From Rhizomicrobium sp. (lineage in GTDB: Bacteria; Pseudomonadota; Alphaproteobacteria; Micropepsales; Micropepsaceae): a stretch of 64,000 bases of DNA. The stretch lies in contig JBBCGJ010000001.1 in assembly GCA_037200985.1 (NCBI GenBank), positions 2,146,756-2,210,755 on the forward strand, read 5' to 3'. The translations under genes and the position numbers were made by a program. This document shows positions 1-9,382 of this stretch, one piece after another (position 1 is the first letter of the stretch; each line of letters starts with the position of its first letter). The notes below the pieces were generated by a model that ran no database searches, was not told where the DNA came from, and saw only the letters and a program-made list of their open reading frames with translations.

Positions 1-1048
1 TGGTCGGTACGATTTCGATCATCAGCCAGCTCGCGCCGGCCCAGGCGAGCAGGAATCGGGTCGCCGGATCGTCCAGCTTGCGAATCGCCGCGCCGAGACC
101 GGGGACGACGAACAGGATCGCCGGCCAGAAGGTCAGCGTGACGAGCAGCAGATAGGTGCCCGGCCATGCGCCGTGACTCTCCTGCCCGCCGGCCAGCTTC
201 GCCGCGAAGTCCTGACCCAGCGACTGCTCGTAGAACGCGCCATGGCTCGCGAGCAGGATCGCGATGCCCCACGGCAGCACGATCAGCAGCGTGAGGGGGA
301 TGCCGAGGAGCGGTCTGGTGCCGGCGAGCCAGCGCCAGTCGCCGCGGCTCCAGGCGATGAGCGCGAGCACGGTCACGGCGCAGACGCCCGGCACGACCGG
401 CCCTTTCACCAGGATTCCGGCGGCGAAGGCGGCCCAGCCGATCAGGACGAGGCGGGTGCCGACCGCGGGACGGCCCGGCTCGCGCGCGGCGAGATAGATG
501 CGGATGAGGACGCCCATCGCGCCCATCAGGCAGGCGAGCTGCACCGCGTCGGTGGTCGCCATCGTCGATTCGGCGGTGAGGAGCAGCGACGTGCCCATCA
601 GCGCCGCACCGAGCCAGGCGATCTCGGCCATCGCGAAGGCCCGCGCGCACCAGAAACATAAGAGCACGGCGAGCGTGCCGCCGAGCAGCGAGGCGAGGCG
701 ATAGGTCCAGATATGGCCGCGGTCGCCGAGGCCGGCGATGGCGGTCGTCGCGGACTGGAGCCAATAGATGCCGGCCGGCTTCTTGTAGCGCGGCACATGG
801 CCGAGGCGGATGTCGACGAAGTTGCCGGTCTCGAGCATCTGCCGCGAGGATTGCGCGAAGCGGCTTTCGTCGCGATCGATCGGCGGCAGGGTGAGAATGC
901 CCGGCAGCCACAGGGCGATGCACAGCACAGCCAGTGTCGCCCACCAGTGCCGCGCCGCCCAGGACAGGGCGCGGCCGGTCCGCGTCGCCGGCACTTGCGG
1001 CGCGAGCATCGCGGTCGGCGGGGCCACGGCCTCGTCGTTGCCGCTCAT
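1..1048 (-). CDS. ArnT-like glycosyltransferase family 39 membrane protein (partial, C-terminus off the left edge)
   Basis: The reading frame is open from an ATG at 1048 to the window edge (about 349 codons). After a short cytosolic N-terminus and a first membrane segment comes the first periplasmic loop. It contains PPIDRDESRFAQSSRQ followed by PRYKKPAGIYWLQ. This is the signature of the GT39/ArnT family, where the acidic DE pair is catalytic and the loop binds the polyprenyl-phosphate-sugar donor. Several further hydrophobic segments follow. Such enzymes sit in the inner membrane and transfer a sugar from a polyprenyl phosphate to lipid A or another envelope acceptor. It is divergent from the GT2/LAB_N pair, which probably makes the donor; the sugar cannot be read from sequence. 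Confidence 0.85.
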   Translation of the reverse strand, partial: MSGNDEAVAPPTAMLAPQVPATRTGRALSWAARHWWATLAVLCIALWLPGILTLPPIDRDESRFAQSSRQMLETGNFVDIRLGHVPRYKKPAGIYWLQSATTAIAGLGDRGHIWTYRLASLLGGTLAVLLCFWCARAFAMAEIAWLGAALMGTSLLLTAESTMATTDAVQLACLMGAMGVLIRIYLAAREPGRPAVGTRLVLIGWAAFAAGILVKGPVVPGVCAVTVLALIAWSRGDWRWLAGTRPLLGIPLTLLIVLPWGIAILLASHGAFYEQSLGQDFAAKLAGGQESHGAWPGTYLLLVTLTFWPAILFVVPGLGAAIRKLDDPATRFLLAWAGASWLMIEIVPT

Positions 1049-1245
1049 CTGGAACGTCCCTTGTATGGCGATGCCGCGGCCGGGCGCCTCCGGCGGGGGG
1101 ATTGCGGCAAATGGGTCATCCTGGAACAAGCCTGTTTCTTGAGGGGCTAGGCCTGTATAAGGCGCCCGGCCGCGCGCCCGAAAGGGAGGCCGAAAGACGG
1201 CCGGCCGGCACTCTATTCTACGACGGGATCGAACGGAACCTCAGC

Positions 1246-1968
1246 ATGGCGGTCGCTCTCTCCGTGGTCGTGCCGGTCAAGGACGAGGCCGAGAATGTCG
1301 GGCCGCTGGCGCGCGAGATTGCGGCCGCGGTGACGGGCGAGGATGCCGAGATCATCTTCGTCGACGACGGTTCGACCGACGGCACCGGGGCCGCGCTCAA
1401 GGCGCTCAAGGACGAGATCCCGTCGCTGCGGGTGATCCAGCACGGCCGCAACCTCGGCCAGAGCCGCGGCATCCGCACCGGCGTGCGCGCCGCGCGCTCC
1501 GACGTCATCGTCACGCTGGACGGCGACGGGCAGAACGATCCAGCCGACATCCCCAAGCTGCTCGCCGTGCTGCGCGGCCCCGACGCGGGCAATATCGGCG
1601 TGGTCTCCGGCGTGCGCGCGCGCCGCAAGGACACGTTCAGCCGGCGCTTCGCCTCGCGGCTGGGCAATGCGATCCGCTCGCGCCTGCTCGACGACGGCGC
1701 GATCGACACGGGCTGCGGCCTCAAAGTGTTCCGCCGCGAGGCCTTCCTCGCCCTTCCCTATTTCGACCACATCCACCGCTTCATCATCACGCTCATGATC
1801 CGCGAGGGCTATGACGTGCGCTTCGCCGAGGTGAACCATCGCCCGCGGACGCATGGCCGCTCGAAATACACCAATTTCGGCCGGCTCCTGGTGAGCGTGA
1901 ACGACATTCTGGGCGTGCGCTGGCTGCAGCGGCGTTTCCGGGCCAACGCCGAGTCGCGGGAGATCTGA
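1246..1968 (+). CDS. Family 2 glycosyltransferase (polyprenyl-phosphate sugar synthase type)
   Basis: A 240-residue GT-A fold enzyme. VVVPVKDEAENV opens the nucleotide-binding strand, DDGSTDGTG is the UDP/GDP-sugar motif and DGDGQNDP carries the metal-binding DxD. It resembles the soluble DPM1/RgtE kind that links a sugar to a polyprenyl phosphate, and it lacks the C-terminal membrane helices of the ArnC type. The ATG at 1246 is chosen because similarity begins right there; the longer upstream frame is not conserved in character. The stop overlaps the next start by one base (TGATG), so it is translationally coupled to the LAB_N gene. The inferred role is making the donor for the GT39 enzyme encoded divergently. 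Confidence 0.85.
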   Translation: MAVALSVVVPVKDEAENVGPLAREIAAAVTGEDAEIIFVDDGSTDGTGAALKALKDEIPSLRVIQHGRNLGQSRGIRTGVRAARSDVIVTLDGDGQNDPADIPKLLAVLRGPDAGNIGVVSGVRARRKDTFSRRFASRLGNAIRSRLLDDGAIDTGCGLKVFRREAFLALPYFDHIHRFIITLMIREGYDVRFAEVNHRPRTHGRSKYTNFGRLLVSVNDILGVRWLQRRFRANAESREI

Positions 1969-2294
1969 TGAGCTACCTCACGCGTCTCTATATGCTCGCA
2001 CTGCAGCACCCTTATGACACCGTGTGGACGGGCTTCGGCTTCCTGGGCCAGGCGGTGTTCGGCGTGCGCATGCTGATCCAGTGGCTGCGCAGCGAGCAGG
2101 AAGGCCACAGCGTGGTCCCGATCGCCTTCTGGTATTGCAGCCTCGCCGGCGGGCTGATCAGCTTTGCTTATGCGGTGCACATCCAGGCCTGGCCGCTGCT
2201 CATCGGCCAGGGCATGCCGCTGCCGATCTATGTGCGCAATCTCTACATGATCTATCGCGACCGCGCCCGGAAGGCCGCCGCGCCGACGGCTTAA
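1968..2294 (+). CDS. LAB_N domain membrane protein (lipid A biosynthesis N-terminal domain)
   Basis: A 108-residue protein of three hydrophobic segments with the typical LAB_N layout: FGFLGQAVFGVRMLIQW near residue 20, then SVVPIAFWYCSLAGG, and a final IYVRNLYMIYR. The domain occurs as a stand-alone small membrane protein next to GT2 and GT39 enzymes in many Gram-negatives. It is thought to help polyprenyl-phosphate-linked sugar synthesis or flipping. It is translationally coupled to the upstream GT2 gene by a one-base overlap. The GT2, LAB_N and GT39 genes together look like a complete lipid A or core sugar-addition module. The domain assignment is firm; the biochemical role is inference. 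Confidence 0.85.
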   Translation: MSYLTRLYMLALQHPYDTVWTGFGFLGQAVFGVRMLIQWLRSEQEGHSVVPIAFWYCSLAGGLISFAYAVHIQAWPLLIGQGMPLPIYVRNLYMIYRDRARKAAAPTA

Positions 2295-2419
2295 CCATCG
2301 CCTCCGTTAACCGCGCCCCTTTTTCGCCCCAATATGGTACAAACCTTACGCGGCCGTGTCGGTCCCGTAGCTTTAGCCGCATTCCCGGCGGTGCCGGAAA
2401 TGCCCGTGGGGAGGATTCC

Positions 2420-2851
2420 ATGTTACGCCTGTTTCCGCTGCTTGTGATTCCGCTCATCATCTACAATCTGATCGCCCTGGGCGGCGGCGCGGTCCTGCAC
2501 CACAACACGCAGGACATCCTGAGCATCACCCACGCGGTCTCGATCCCGATGTTCTCCGGCGACGTCTGGAAATTCAGCTTCGGCGATTTCCTGGTCTTTC
2601 TCAGCCTGTGCCTGCTGTTCGTCGAAGTGGTAAAGGCGACGCGCACGACGGCGCGCGAGATCATCAATCACGGCCTGTCGCTGCTGGTCTTCATCATCGC
2701 GCTGATCGAGTTCATCGTGGTGAAGGGCTTCGCCTCGACGCCGTTCTTCTTCATCGTGGTGATGACGCTGTTCGACGTGACGGCGGGCTACACGATCTCC
2801 ATCGTCGCCGCCGAGCACGATCTCGGCCTCGGCCGCGCCGGCACCGATTAA
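2420..2851 (+). CDS. Small four-helix membrane protein of unknown function
   Basis: 143 residues with about four hydrophobic segments: residues 3-24, 53-70, 82-101 and 104-125. Between helices 1 and 2 there is a short polar stretch with HHNTQDI, and an RTTAREI loop lies before helix 3. A GGGGAGG-like ribosome site precedes the ATG at 2420, which decides the start. No catalytic motif is seen. The look is that of a conserved alphaproteobacterial inner-membrane protein of unknown role. It is separated from the LAB_N gene by 125 bases and is followed by a strong hairpin, so it may be a single-gene transcript. Confidence 0.75.
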   Translation: MLRLFPLLVIPLIIYNLIALGGGAVLHHNTQDILSITHAVSIPMFSGDVWKFSFGDFLVFLSLCLLFVEVVKATRTTAREIINHGLSLLVFIIALIEFIVVKGFASTPFFFIVVMTLFDVTAGYTISIVAAEHDLGLGRAGTD

Positions 2852-2872
2852 AGCCGTCGCCTGGCATTCGCG

Positions 2873-2902
2873 AACGGGCGGTCCGTGTTCGGGCCGCCCG
2901 TT
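2873..2902. terminator. Bidirectional hairpin terminator between convergent genes
   Basis: A perfect 13-bp stem (AACGGGCGGTCCG paired with CGGGCCGCCCGTT, one G-T pair) with a four-base loop. It lies between the 3' ends of the membrane protein gene and the convergent TPR gene. Only a short T run follows on the plus strand, so termination strength is inferred. Confidence 0.6.
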
Positions 2903-2916
2903 TGCCTGCCGGCCGT

Positions 2917-3438
2917 TCACTCCGGCGGATGGTCGATGCGCGTGAGCTGGGCGCAGGCGGGCGCCAGTCCGGGGTCGTGGCGGACCGCCTCGAGGAAGCA
3001 GTTCGTGGCCCGCTCCGGCCGGTTGAGCTGGAGCTGCGCAAGGCCTTTCTGGAACCAGGCGTCCGCGAGCGCTGCATCGATCGTCAGCGCATCGCCGCAG
3101 GCGAGAATGGCCATGCGCGGGCGGCCGACCGCGTTCAGGCATTCGGCGAGCCCGCACAGGATCCGCGCGGATTTCGGCGCCAGGGCGTGGGCGCGCTGCA
3201 GATCGTCGAGCGCATCCTTGAGTTGGCCGCGGCGGAGATTCCATCGGCCCCGGCCTTCGAATGCGAGCGGGTGGGCCTCGCCGGCATCCAGCGCCTGCTG
3301 GGCGAGCTGCGCGGCACGGTCCAGATCGCCCGTGGCGATCGCCTGATCGATCCTTATGATAAAGAGCGGCGGCTGGGGCGCCGGGGCGCCGTCCTGCGAG
3401 GTTTGCAATGTTCTGCCTCGATAGGCGGACGCTCCCAA
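2917..3438 (-). CDS. TPR-repeat protein
   Basis: About 173 residues with three to four tetratricopeptide-like helical repeats, for example residues 28-60 (IDQAIATGDLDRAAQLAQQA), 70-100 (RGQLKDALDDLQRAHALAP) and 136-165 (GLAQLQLNRPERATNCFLEA). TPRs are protein-binding scaffolds. There is no signal peptide and no fused catalytic domain. The start is uncertain: the frame opens at a TTG at 3438, but a TTG at 3408 has a GAGG ribosome site seven bases upstream and is the better start. It resembles the N-terminal TPR part of larger TPR-sulfotransferase proteins, but no sulfotransferase part follows. Partner unknown. Confidence 0.65.
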   Translation of the reverse strand: MGASAYRGRTLQTSQDGAPAPQPPLFIIRIDQAIATGDLDRAAQLAQQALDAGEAHPLAFEGRGRWNLRRGQLKDALDDLQRAHALAPKSARILCGLAECLNAVGRPRMAILACGDALTIDAALADAWFQKGLAQLQLNRPERATNCFLEAVRHDPGLAPACAQLTRIDHPPE

Positions 3439-3670
3439 ACGTCCGCGGCGCAGCGCTCCAGCCGCAAAAGTAAAACGCGGTCCCTCTCAAAAGTTTCTCC
3501 AACCGAACAGGAAGTTCATGTTTGCGGCGGCAAAGTCGGCCCCGCCGCCCGGGGCGCGTCGCGCTGCCCGAGGGCGGCTGGTCGGCGGGTGAAATTCCCA
3601 GGAAACGTCGGGGTTTGCATTTGCCCCGCAGGCGGGATATCTCGCGCCGCCGCCCATAGGCGGGCCTCGT

Positions 3671-3761
3671 GGACAGGTGGCCGAGTGGTTTAAGGCGCAC
3701 GCCTGGAAAGTGTGTAACGGTTAATAGCCGTTCGAGGGTTCGAATCCCTCCCTGTCCGCCA
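3671..3761 (+). tRNA. tRNA-Ser (anticodon GGA)
   Basis: The acceptor stem GGACAGG (3671-3677) pairs with CCTGTCC (3751-3757), then discriminator G and an encoded CCA (3759-3761). The anticodon stem CACGC/GTGTG encloses loop CTGGAAA, giving anticodon GGA at 3705-3707. A long class II variable arm and the T arm GAGGGTTCGAATCCCTC are present. The gene marks the left edge of the disrupted accessory block. Confidence 0.97.
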
Positions 3762-3902
3762 AAAAACACGCTAATACATTGAATATGTTGAATTTTCTAT
3801 TTCGGGCGTATCGGAATGCCCGGCGTCGAACTATCGGCCTGGTCAACGCGCGCATACGCGATTCCAAGTTCGCCGAAGTCGCCGAATGTGAGGCCTAGAA
3901 TC

Positions 3903-4265
3903 CGGGCCGGGCTCGACGGGACTCGACAGCACATGGGCGCCGTTGGCAAACACGTCCACCGTCGACGGCACGGCCACGCCGCCCGCCAATGTCGGCAGGG
4001 GAAACGTCACGAGATCCGGCTTCATGCTGAAATCCGATCGCATCCCCGCGCCGGCGAAGCGGACCGAACGCATCCAGCTCAGATCGTCGGTAATGAAATC
4101 GCCGATGGTGTAGCGGCGGAGCGTGTCGACGTCGGAATATTCCGCGGTCGAATCGAGGCGGATAAGTATCGTGCCGCCGGAATAGCCGTTGCCGGAACCC
4201 GCGCGAACGAGAAAACCCGAATTGGCCACGCCCCACAACGAGAATCCGCGCATATCGAGCAGGCC
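3903..4265 (-). pseudogene. Fragment of a fimbrial outer-membrane usher gene
   Basis: About 120 codons read like the N-terminal/plug-proximal part of a chaperone-usher pilus usher (FimD/PapC type). They include DTLRRYTIGDFITDDLSW, then FAGAGMRSDFSMKPDL, FPLPTLAGGVAVPSTVD and VFANGAHVLSSPVEPG. A whole usher has about 800 residues, so most of the gene is missing on both sides. It starts abruptly at the 3' end of ackA, and similarity stops after VEPGP near 3903, where the frame runs into unrelated codons. No pilin or chaperone gene lies nearby. It is a relic, not a working gene. Confidence 0.75.
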
Positions 4266-4268
4266 GCC

Positions 4269-5483
4269 TCACCGTGCTCTAACCTTGAGCGGTTCGCCGA
4301 GCCTCGGCGCCGGGAACGATGCGTTCAAGACCGACCGCGTATGGCGGGCGATGACGATTTCCTCGTCCGTCGGGACAACCCATGCGGATACGCGGCTTTC
4401 CGAGATGCAGGCCCCGTTCTTCGCGTTGGCTTTTTCGTCGAGATCGATGCCGAGCCATGCCGCCCCGGCGCAGACGCGGCGGCGGATTTCGGCGGCATGT
4501 TCGCCAATTCCGGCGGTGAAGATCAGCGCGTCCAGGCCGCCCAGCGCGGCGACAAGAGACCCCATCTCGCGCAGAATGCGATAGACGAAAAGCTCCACGG
4601 CCTCCTGCGCACGTGGGTCGCTGCTCGCCAGAAGCACGCGCATGTCGTCGCTGATGCCGGAAACACCGAGCAGTCCCGATTTCTTGTAAAGCAGCTCGTT
4701 CACGGCATCTGCCGGCATCCCTTTCTCCTGAAGCAGGTGGAGGATGACGCCAGGATCGATGGCGCCGCAGCGGCTGCCCATCATCAGCCCGTCGAGCACG
4801 GTGAAGCCCATCGTCGTGGCGACGCTCCTGCGCCGGCGCATGGCGCAGAGACTGGCACCGTTGCCGAGATGGGCGACGAGGACGCGCCCTTCCGCCGTGT
4901 CGGGGCCGAGCACGCGCGGCAGCACCGAAGCGATATATTCGTAGGACAAGCCGTGAAAGCCATAGCGGCGCACGCCCTCGTCGGTGAGCGCATGCGGCAG
5001 CGCGAAGGTTGTGGCGATCCTGTCCTGCGTGTGATGGAACGCTGTGTCGAAACATGCGACTTGCGGCAGACCGGGGTTCAGCTTTGCAAGCGCGGCGATC
5101 GCCGCAAGCGGATGCGGCTGGTGCAGCGGCGCCAGCGGGATCAGCTTCCGCAGCGTCGCGAGCACATCGTCGTCGATCAGCACCGGCTCGGTGTAGCGCG
5201 CCCCGCCATGCACCACCCGATGACCCGCGGCAACCATGCGATGTTCGGCGCAACCGGTCTTGAGCCAATCGAGCAGCGCGGCCAGCGCGCCTTCGTGGGT
5301 GGTGTCCGCCGGCAGCGGCTTGTCCGCCAGCACCACGCCTTTGGCGTCACGGGCACGGAAGCGCGGCGCGTCGCCGATCTCTTCGACGAAGCCGTCGCAG
5401 ATGCGGGCCTCCGCCATTGCGTCATAGACGGCGAATTTGATGCTCGACGAACCCGCATTGAGCACCAGAACCGCATCGCTCAT
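4269..5483 (-). CDS. ackA: Acetate kinase
   Basis: A 404-residue enzyme of the usual length that interconverts acetyl-phosphate + ADP and acetate + ATP in the cytosol. Visible family motifs are LNAGSSSIKFAVYD at the N-terminus, GHRVVHGG near residue 90, FDTAFHHT near 148, HLGNGASL near 210, MGFTVLDGLMMGSRCG near 230 and the C-terminal FTAGIGEHAAEIR. An AAGGA ribosome site precedes the ATG at 5483. It is the last intact gene of a minus-strand group whose first gene pair is FMN reductase and phosphoketolase. With phosphoketolase it forms the bypass that turns sugar phosphates into acetate plus ATP. The broken HlyD/ABC genes separate the two. Confidence 0.95.
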   Translation of the reverse strand: MSDAVLVLNAGSSSIKFAVYDAMAEARICDGFVEEIGDAPRFRARDAKGVVLADKPLPADTTHEGALAALLDWLKTGCAEHRMVAAGHRVVHGGARYTEPVLIDDDVLATLRKLIPLAPLHQPHPLAAIAALAKLNPGLPQVACFDTAFHHTQDRIATTFALPHALTDEGVRRYGFHGLSYEYIASVLPRVLGPDTAEGRVLVAHLGNGASLCAMRRRRSVATTMGFTVLDGLMMGSRCGAIDPGVILHLLQEKGMPADAVNELLYKKSGLLGVSGISDDMRVLLASSDPRAQEAVELFVYRILREMGSLVAALGGLDALIFTAGIGEHAAEIRRRVCAGAAWLGIDLDEKANAKNGACISESRVSAWVVPTDEEIVIARHTRSVLNASFPAPRLGEPLKVRAR

Positions 5484-5544
5484 GCCAGCGTTTCCTTATG
5501 TCCGAGACGACACCGTAGCGATGGCGAACTCCTTGCGACAGGCC

Positions 5545-6250
5545 TCAATCGAGCGATTTGCGGAAACGGAAGATGCTGGCGCTGAGCAGAACCGTCGCCA
5601 GAATGGCCAGTGCCGCAAGTTCGGGCCAAAGCACCGTGAAACCGACGCCCTTCAGGAAGCAGGCGCGGATCAGGACCAGGTAATAGCGCAGCGGATTGAG
5701 GTAGGAAAACCACTGCAGAATGCGGGGCATGCTCGCGATCGGAAAGCTGAACCCCGAAAGCGTGAAGAGCGGGTTGACGACGAAGAAATTCGTCGCGAAG
5801 GCCTGCTGCTGCGTGGTGCAGACCGTGGAGATCAGAAGCCCCAGCGCCAGCGTGCTCAGCAGAAACAGCGATGTTCCCGCAAGCATGACGAGCGGATTGC
5901 CGTTGAACGGCACCTGGAACCACAGCATCCCCACCGCGGTGAGGCGGTGGCAGCGCTCGGCCTCGTCCAGATAGGCGGTCGATATCACGATCGTCACGCC
6001 GCCCTGCCCCAGATCGTAGAGAATCCGCCAGAAATCGCGACGCGACACCGGATCGACGCCCGTGGTCGGTTCGTCGAGCAACAGGACCTTTGGCGTATGG
6101 ATCAGCAAACAGGTAAGCCCGAGCTTCTGCTTCATGCCACCCGACAATTGGCCTGCCAGCCGCTTGCGGAAACGCGTCATGTCGGACGCTTCGAGCAGCC
6201 GCGTCGCGCGCTCCTCGCGCAAATCGCGCGAAATGCCGAACAGGTCGGCA
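5545..6250 (-). pseudogene. Remnant: ABC ATPase C-terminal half fused in frame to an ABC-2 permease C-terminal part
   Basis: The frame begins mid-domain at NADLFGISRDLREE. It carries the ABC signature LSGGMKQKLGL, Walker B LLLDEPTTGVDP and the ISTAYLDEAERCHR switch region typical of RbbA/CcmA-like exporters. It has no Walker A. Right after ERCHR it jumps into a membrane protein (LTAVGMLWFQVPFNG, three to four hydrophobic segments, ending FRFRKSLD) that matches the C-terminal part of an ABC-2 (YhhJ-type) permease. Two genes have therefore been joined by a deletion near 5960, and the N-terminal half of the ATPase was lost by another near 6250. No plausible start exists. This was probably the ATPase-permease part of a HlyD-RbbA-YhhJ drug exporter; it is non-functional as read. 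Confidence 0.75.
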
Positions 6251-6941
6251 TTTCGAGCGCGGCCTCGGCGCTGCTCACATTCGCGGCGGCCAAATCGACA
6301 TTGCGTTCGGCCACGCGCGCCAGCGCCTGATCGCGGGCCAGCGCGGCCGCCGATTGCTTCGCCGCGGTGCGTGCAAGATCCCGCGCCTGTTCCGACGTCG
6401 CCTTTTTGGCCCATAGCGCGAGTTCCCGGCCCGCGTCGATCTGTTTTTCCGAAAGATCGGCGGCGTCGTTCAGGATTGTCTGCTGGGCTGCGCCGACCGA
6501 TTGCTGGGCCGCGGCAAGCTGGCGTTTCTGCACGTCCAGCGCCGCCTGCGCCATGACGATCTGCTGGCGATAATCCGCGTCATCCACGCGCGCCAATATC
6601 GTGCCGGCGCGGACGGTTTCCCCCTCGTCGAAGGGAAGAAGCGTGATCCGCGACTGGATCGTCTTAAAACTCAGCACGCTTTCGTGCGCTTCGATGTCGC
6701 CCGAGAGAACAAGGATATCGGACGGCTGCGAACGTCCGAACCATCCGGCGAGCCAGCCGACGCCGGCAAGCACGACGATCAGAATTCCGGCCGCCACGAA
6801 CCTCAGATGCGAACGCAGGAAAGACAAAGGTCCTTTCAGCGCCGCTTCGAGTCGGTCCGTCGGGGAATGCCTGTCAACCGTGTCGCCCTTTGAGCGTGCC
6901 ATTTCGCGGAGATCTGGCGGCAATGCCTTGATCGAAATCAT
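6250..6941 (-). pseudogene. Truncated HlyD-family membrane fusion protein
   Basis: The N-terminal 230 residues of a periplasmic adaptor. A membrane anchor lies at residues 45-67 (FVAAGILIVVLAGVGWLAGW), then the lipoyl-like half LPFDEGETVRAGTILARVDD and a long coiled coil rich in Ala and Gln. The frame ends in the second coiled-coil arm (SSAEAALE) and runs out of frame into the ABC ATPase remnant, so the second lipoyl half, the beta-barrel and the membrane-proximal domain are missing. A start at 6941 (MISIKALPP) or 6902 (MARSKGD) is possible. It lies 61 bases after the phosphoketolase stop, consistent with a former operon. Confidence 0.75.
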
Positions 6942-7002
6942 GTCCCCGATGACATTTCCGACATCTTGGCCTCGCTCGCCGATCGAGCCGCGCGGCCGGC
7001 GT

Positions 7003-9366
7003 TTACAAATCCCACTGCCAGTCGCGCACTTCGGGCATGTCCTCGCCATGCTCGCCGATGTAGAGCTTGTGACGCTCCATGGCGGCCCAGTAACGCGCCT
7101 CCGCCTGCTCCACCCGATCGGCGAACCGCGGAATGCGCGCGATGGCGTCGAGGGCGAGGCGATATCGATCGAGATCGTTCAGGACCACCATGTCGAAGGG
7201 TGTGGTGGTGGTACCCTCCTCCCCATAGCCGCGGACATGGATGTTGTCGTGGTTGCGCCGGCGGTAGGTCAGTTTGTGAACGAGCGTGGGATAGCCGTGG
7301 AAGGCGAAGATCACCGGCTTGTCCGCCGTGAACAGTTCGTCGAAGTCCCGGTCCTCGAGCCCATGGGGATGCTCGGACTGCGGTTGCAGGACCATCAGGT
7401 CCACCACGTTGACGACGCGGATACGGATACCGGGAACCTGTGCGCGCAGCAGCGTGACGGCGGCCAACGTCTCCAGAGTCGGCACGTCGCCGGCGCAGGC
7501 CATGACGACGTCCGGACTGCCGCCGTCGTTGCTGGCCCACTGCCAGACGCCGGCGCCGGCGGCGCAATGGCGCACCGCCGAATCCATGTCGAGCCACTGC
7601 CATTCGGGCTGCTTGCCGGCGACGACCAGGTTGATGTAGTTGCGGCTTCGCAGGCAGTGATCGGCCACCGACAGCAGGCAGTTCGCGTCGGGCGGCAGAT
7701 AGATGCGTACGGTATCGGCCTTCTTGTTCGCGACGTGATCGATGAAGCCGGGATCCTGGTGCGAAAAGCCGTTATGGTCTTGTTGCCAGACATGCGACGT
7801 AAGCAGATAGTTCAATGACGCGATCGGCTTGCGCCAGGGCACCGATCGGCTGACCTTCAGCCACTTCGCATGCTGGTTGAACATCGAATCGATAATGTGG
7901 ATGAAGGCCTCGTAGCAGGAGAACAGGCCGTGGCGTCCCGTGAGCAGATAGCCCTCAAGCCATCCCTCGCAGAGATGCTCGCTGAGCACTTCCATGACGC
8001 GGCCGTTTGCGCTGAGGTCGACGTCGACGTCCTCGACTCGTGCCATCCATTCCTTGCCGGAGACTTCATAGACCGCCTCCAGCCTGTTGGACGCCGTCTC
8101 GTCGGGACCGAAGAGCCGGAAATTCTGCTTGACGAGGTTGAGCTTCATCACGTCGCGCAGGAATGTGCCCAGGATACGGGTGGCCTCGGCCCGGACGCCG
8201 CCGGGCCTCGAAAGCGCCACGGCGTAGTCGTGGAAATGAGGCATCGACAGGGGCTGCAGCAATTCGCCCCCATTGGCGTGCGGATTGGATCCCATCCGAC
8301 AATGCCCCGTCGGCGCGAGCGCGGCGAATTCCTCGCGGAACTTGCCGTGCGCATCGAACAGTTCCTGCGGCTTATAGCTCCTCATCCAGTCTTCGAGCTG
8401 CTGGAGATGTCCGGGCTTGTCGAGATCCGCGAGCGGCACCTGGTGCGCGCGCCAGGTGCCCTCCACCGGCAGGCCATCGACGAATTTCGGACCGGTCCAG
8501 CCCTTGGGCGTGCGGAACACGATCATCGGCCAGCGCGGACGCTCGACGTTTTCGTTCGCGCCGCGCGATCGCGCGGCGCTTTGAACGTCCCGAATCCGGA
8601 CGAGTATCCTGTCGAGCGTCCCGGCGAGGCTTTGATGCACGAGGGCTGGATCGTGACCCTCGACGAAATGCGGCTCGTAACCGTAGCCGCTCAACAGGTC
8701 GGTCAGCTCCTCGCGGCTGATGCGCGCCAGCACCGTGGGATTGGCGATCTTGAAGCCGTTGAGGTGCAGGATCGGCAGAACCGCGCCGTCGCGCGCCGGA
8801 TTGAGGAATTTGTTGGAATGCCAGCTGGCGGCGAGCGCGCCGGTTTCCGCTTCGCCATCCCCGATGACGCAGGCGACGATCAGGTTCGGGTTGTCGAACG
8901 CCGCGCCATGGGCATGCAGCAGCGAATAGCCGAGTTCGCCGCCCTCATGGATCGAGCCGGGCGTCTCCGGCGAGACATGACTGGGAACGCCGTAGGGCCA
9001 GGAGAACTGGCGAAAAAGCCGCTGCAGTCCGTTGCGATCGCGCCCGATCGCGGGATAGCGCTCGGTATAGGACCCCTCCAGATAGGTCTGCGCCAACAGT
9101 CCAGGGCCGCCATGCCCCGGACCGATGACGTACATCATGTTCAGATCGTTCTCTTTGATCAGACGGTTGAGGTGGACATAGAGAAAGTTCAGCCCCGGCG
9201 TCGTGCCCCAATGCCCCAGCAAGCGCGGCTTGATGTGCTCGGGCGCGAGCGGAATCTCGAGCAGCGGATTGTCCTTGAGATAGATCTGCCCGATCGAAAG
9301 ATAGTTCGCCGCGCGCCAATAGGCGTCCATTTTCCGCAGAAGTTCGGGCGACAGGGGTGCAGGCAT
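7003..9366 (-). CDS. xfp: Phosphoketolase (xylulose-5-phosphate/fructose-6-phosphate)
   Basis: A 787-residue thiamine-diphosphate enzyme of normal length, cleaving xylulose-5-P or fructose-6-P with phosphate to acetyl-phosphate plus glyceraldehyde-3-P or erythrose-4-P. Family marks include [11 protein letters not shown] near residue 50, [29 protein letters not shown], the ThDP motif GDGEAETG near 178, and the C-terminal [15 protein letters not shown]. The ATG at 9366 is chosen because a GGAGAGAG ribosome site precedes it and similarity starts there, although the frame is open further upstream. It is 16 bases from the FMN reductase stop. Its product acetyl-phosphate is the substrate of AckA encoded downstream. 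Confidence 0.95.
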   Translation of the reverse strand: MPAPLSPELLRKMDAYWRAANYLSIGQIYLKDNPLLEIPLAPEHIKPRLLGHWGTTPGLNFLYVHLNRLIKENDLNMMYVIGPGHGGPGLLAQTYLEGSYTERYPAIGRDRNGLQRLFRQFSWPYGVPSHVSPETPGSIHEGGELGYSLLHAHGAAFDNPNLIVACVIGDGEAETGALAASWHSNKFLNPARDGAVLPILHLNGFKIANPTVLARISREELTDLLSGYGYEPHFVEGHDPALVHQSLAGTLDRILVRIRDVQSAARSRGANENVERPRWPMIVFRTPKGWTGPKFVDGLPVEGTWRAHQVPLADLDKPGHLQQLEDWMRSYKPQELFDAHGKFREEFAALAPTGHCRMGSNPHANGGELLQPLSMPHFHDYAVALSRPGGVRAEATRILGTFLRDVMKLNLVKQNFRLFGPDETASNRLEAVYEVSGKEWMARVEDVDVDLSANGRVMEVLSEHLCEGWLEGYLLTGRHGLFSCYEAFIHIIDSMFNQHAKWLKVSRSVPWRKPIASLNYLLTSHVWQQDHNGFSHQDPGFIDHVANKKADTVRIYLPPDANCLLSVADHCLRSRNYINLVVAGKQPEWQWLDMDSAVRHCAAGAGVWQWASNDGGSPDVVMACAGDVPTLETLAAVTLLRAQVPGIRIRVVNVVDLMVLQPQSEHPHGLEDRDFDELFTADKPVIFAFHGYPTLVHKLTYRRRNHDNIHVRGYGEEGTTTTPFDMVVLNDLDRYRLALDAIARIPRFADRVEQAEARYWAAMERHKLYIGEHGEDMPEVRDWQWDL

Positions 9367-9382
9367 CGATGCTCTCTCCGGC

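Noticed and set aside
3816..5585. Long plus-strand frame (589 codons) opposite acetate kinase
   Set aside because: It is antisense to ackA, rich in Arg, Ala and His, and shows no domain. High GC content makes stop codons rare in the shadow frames.
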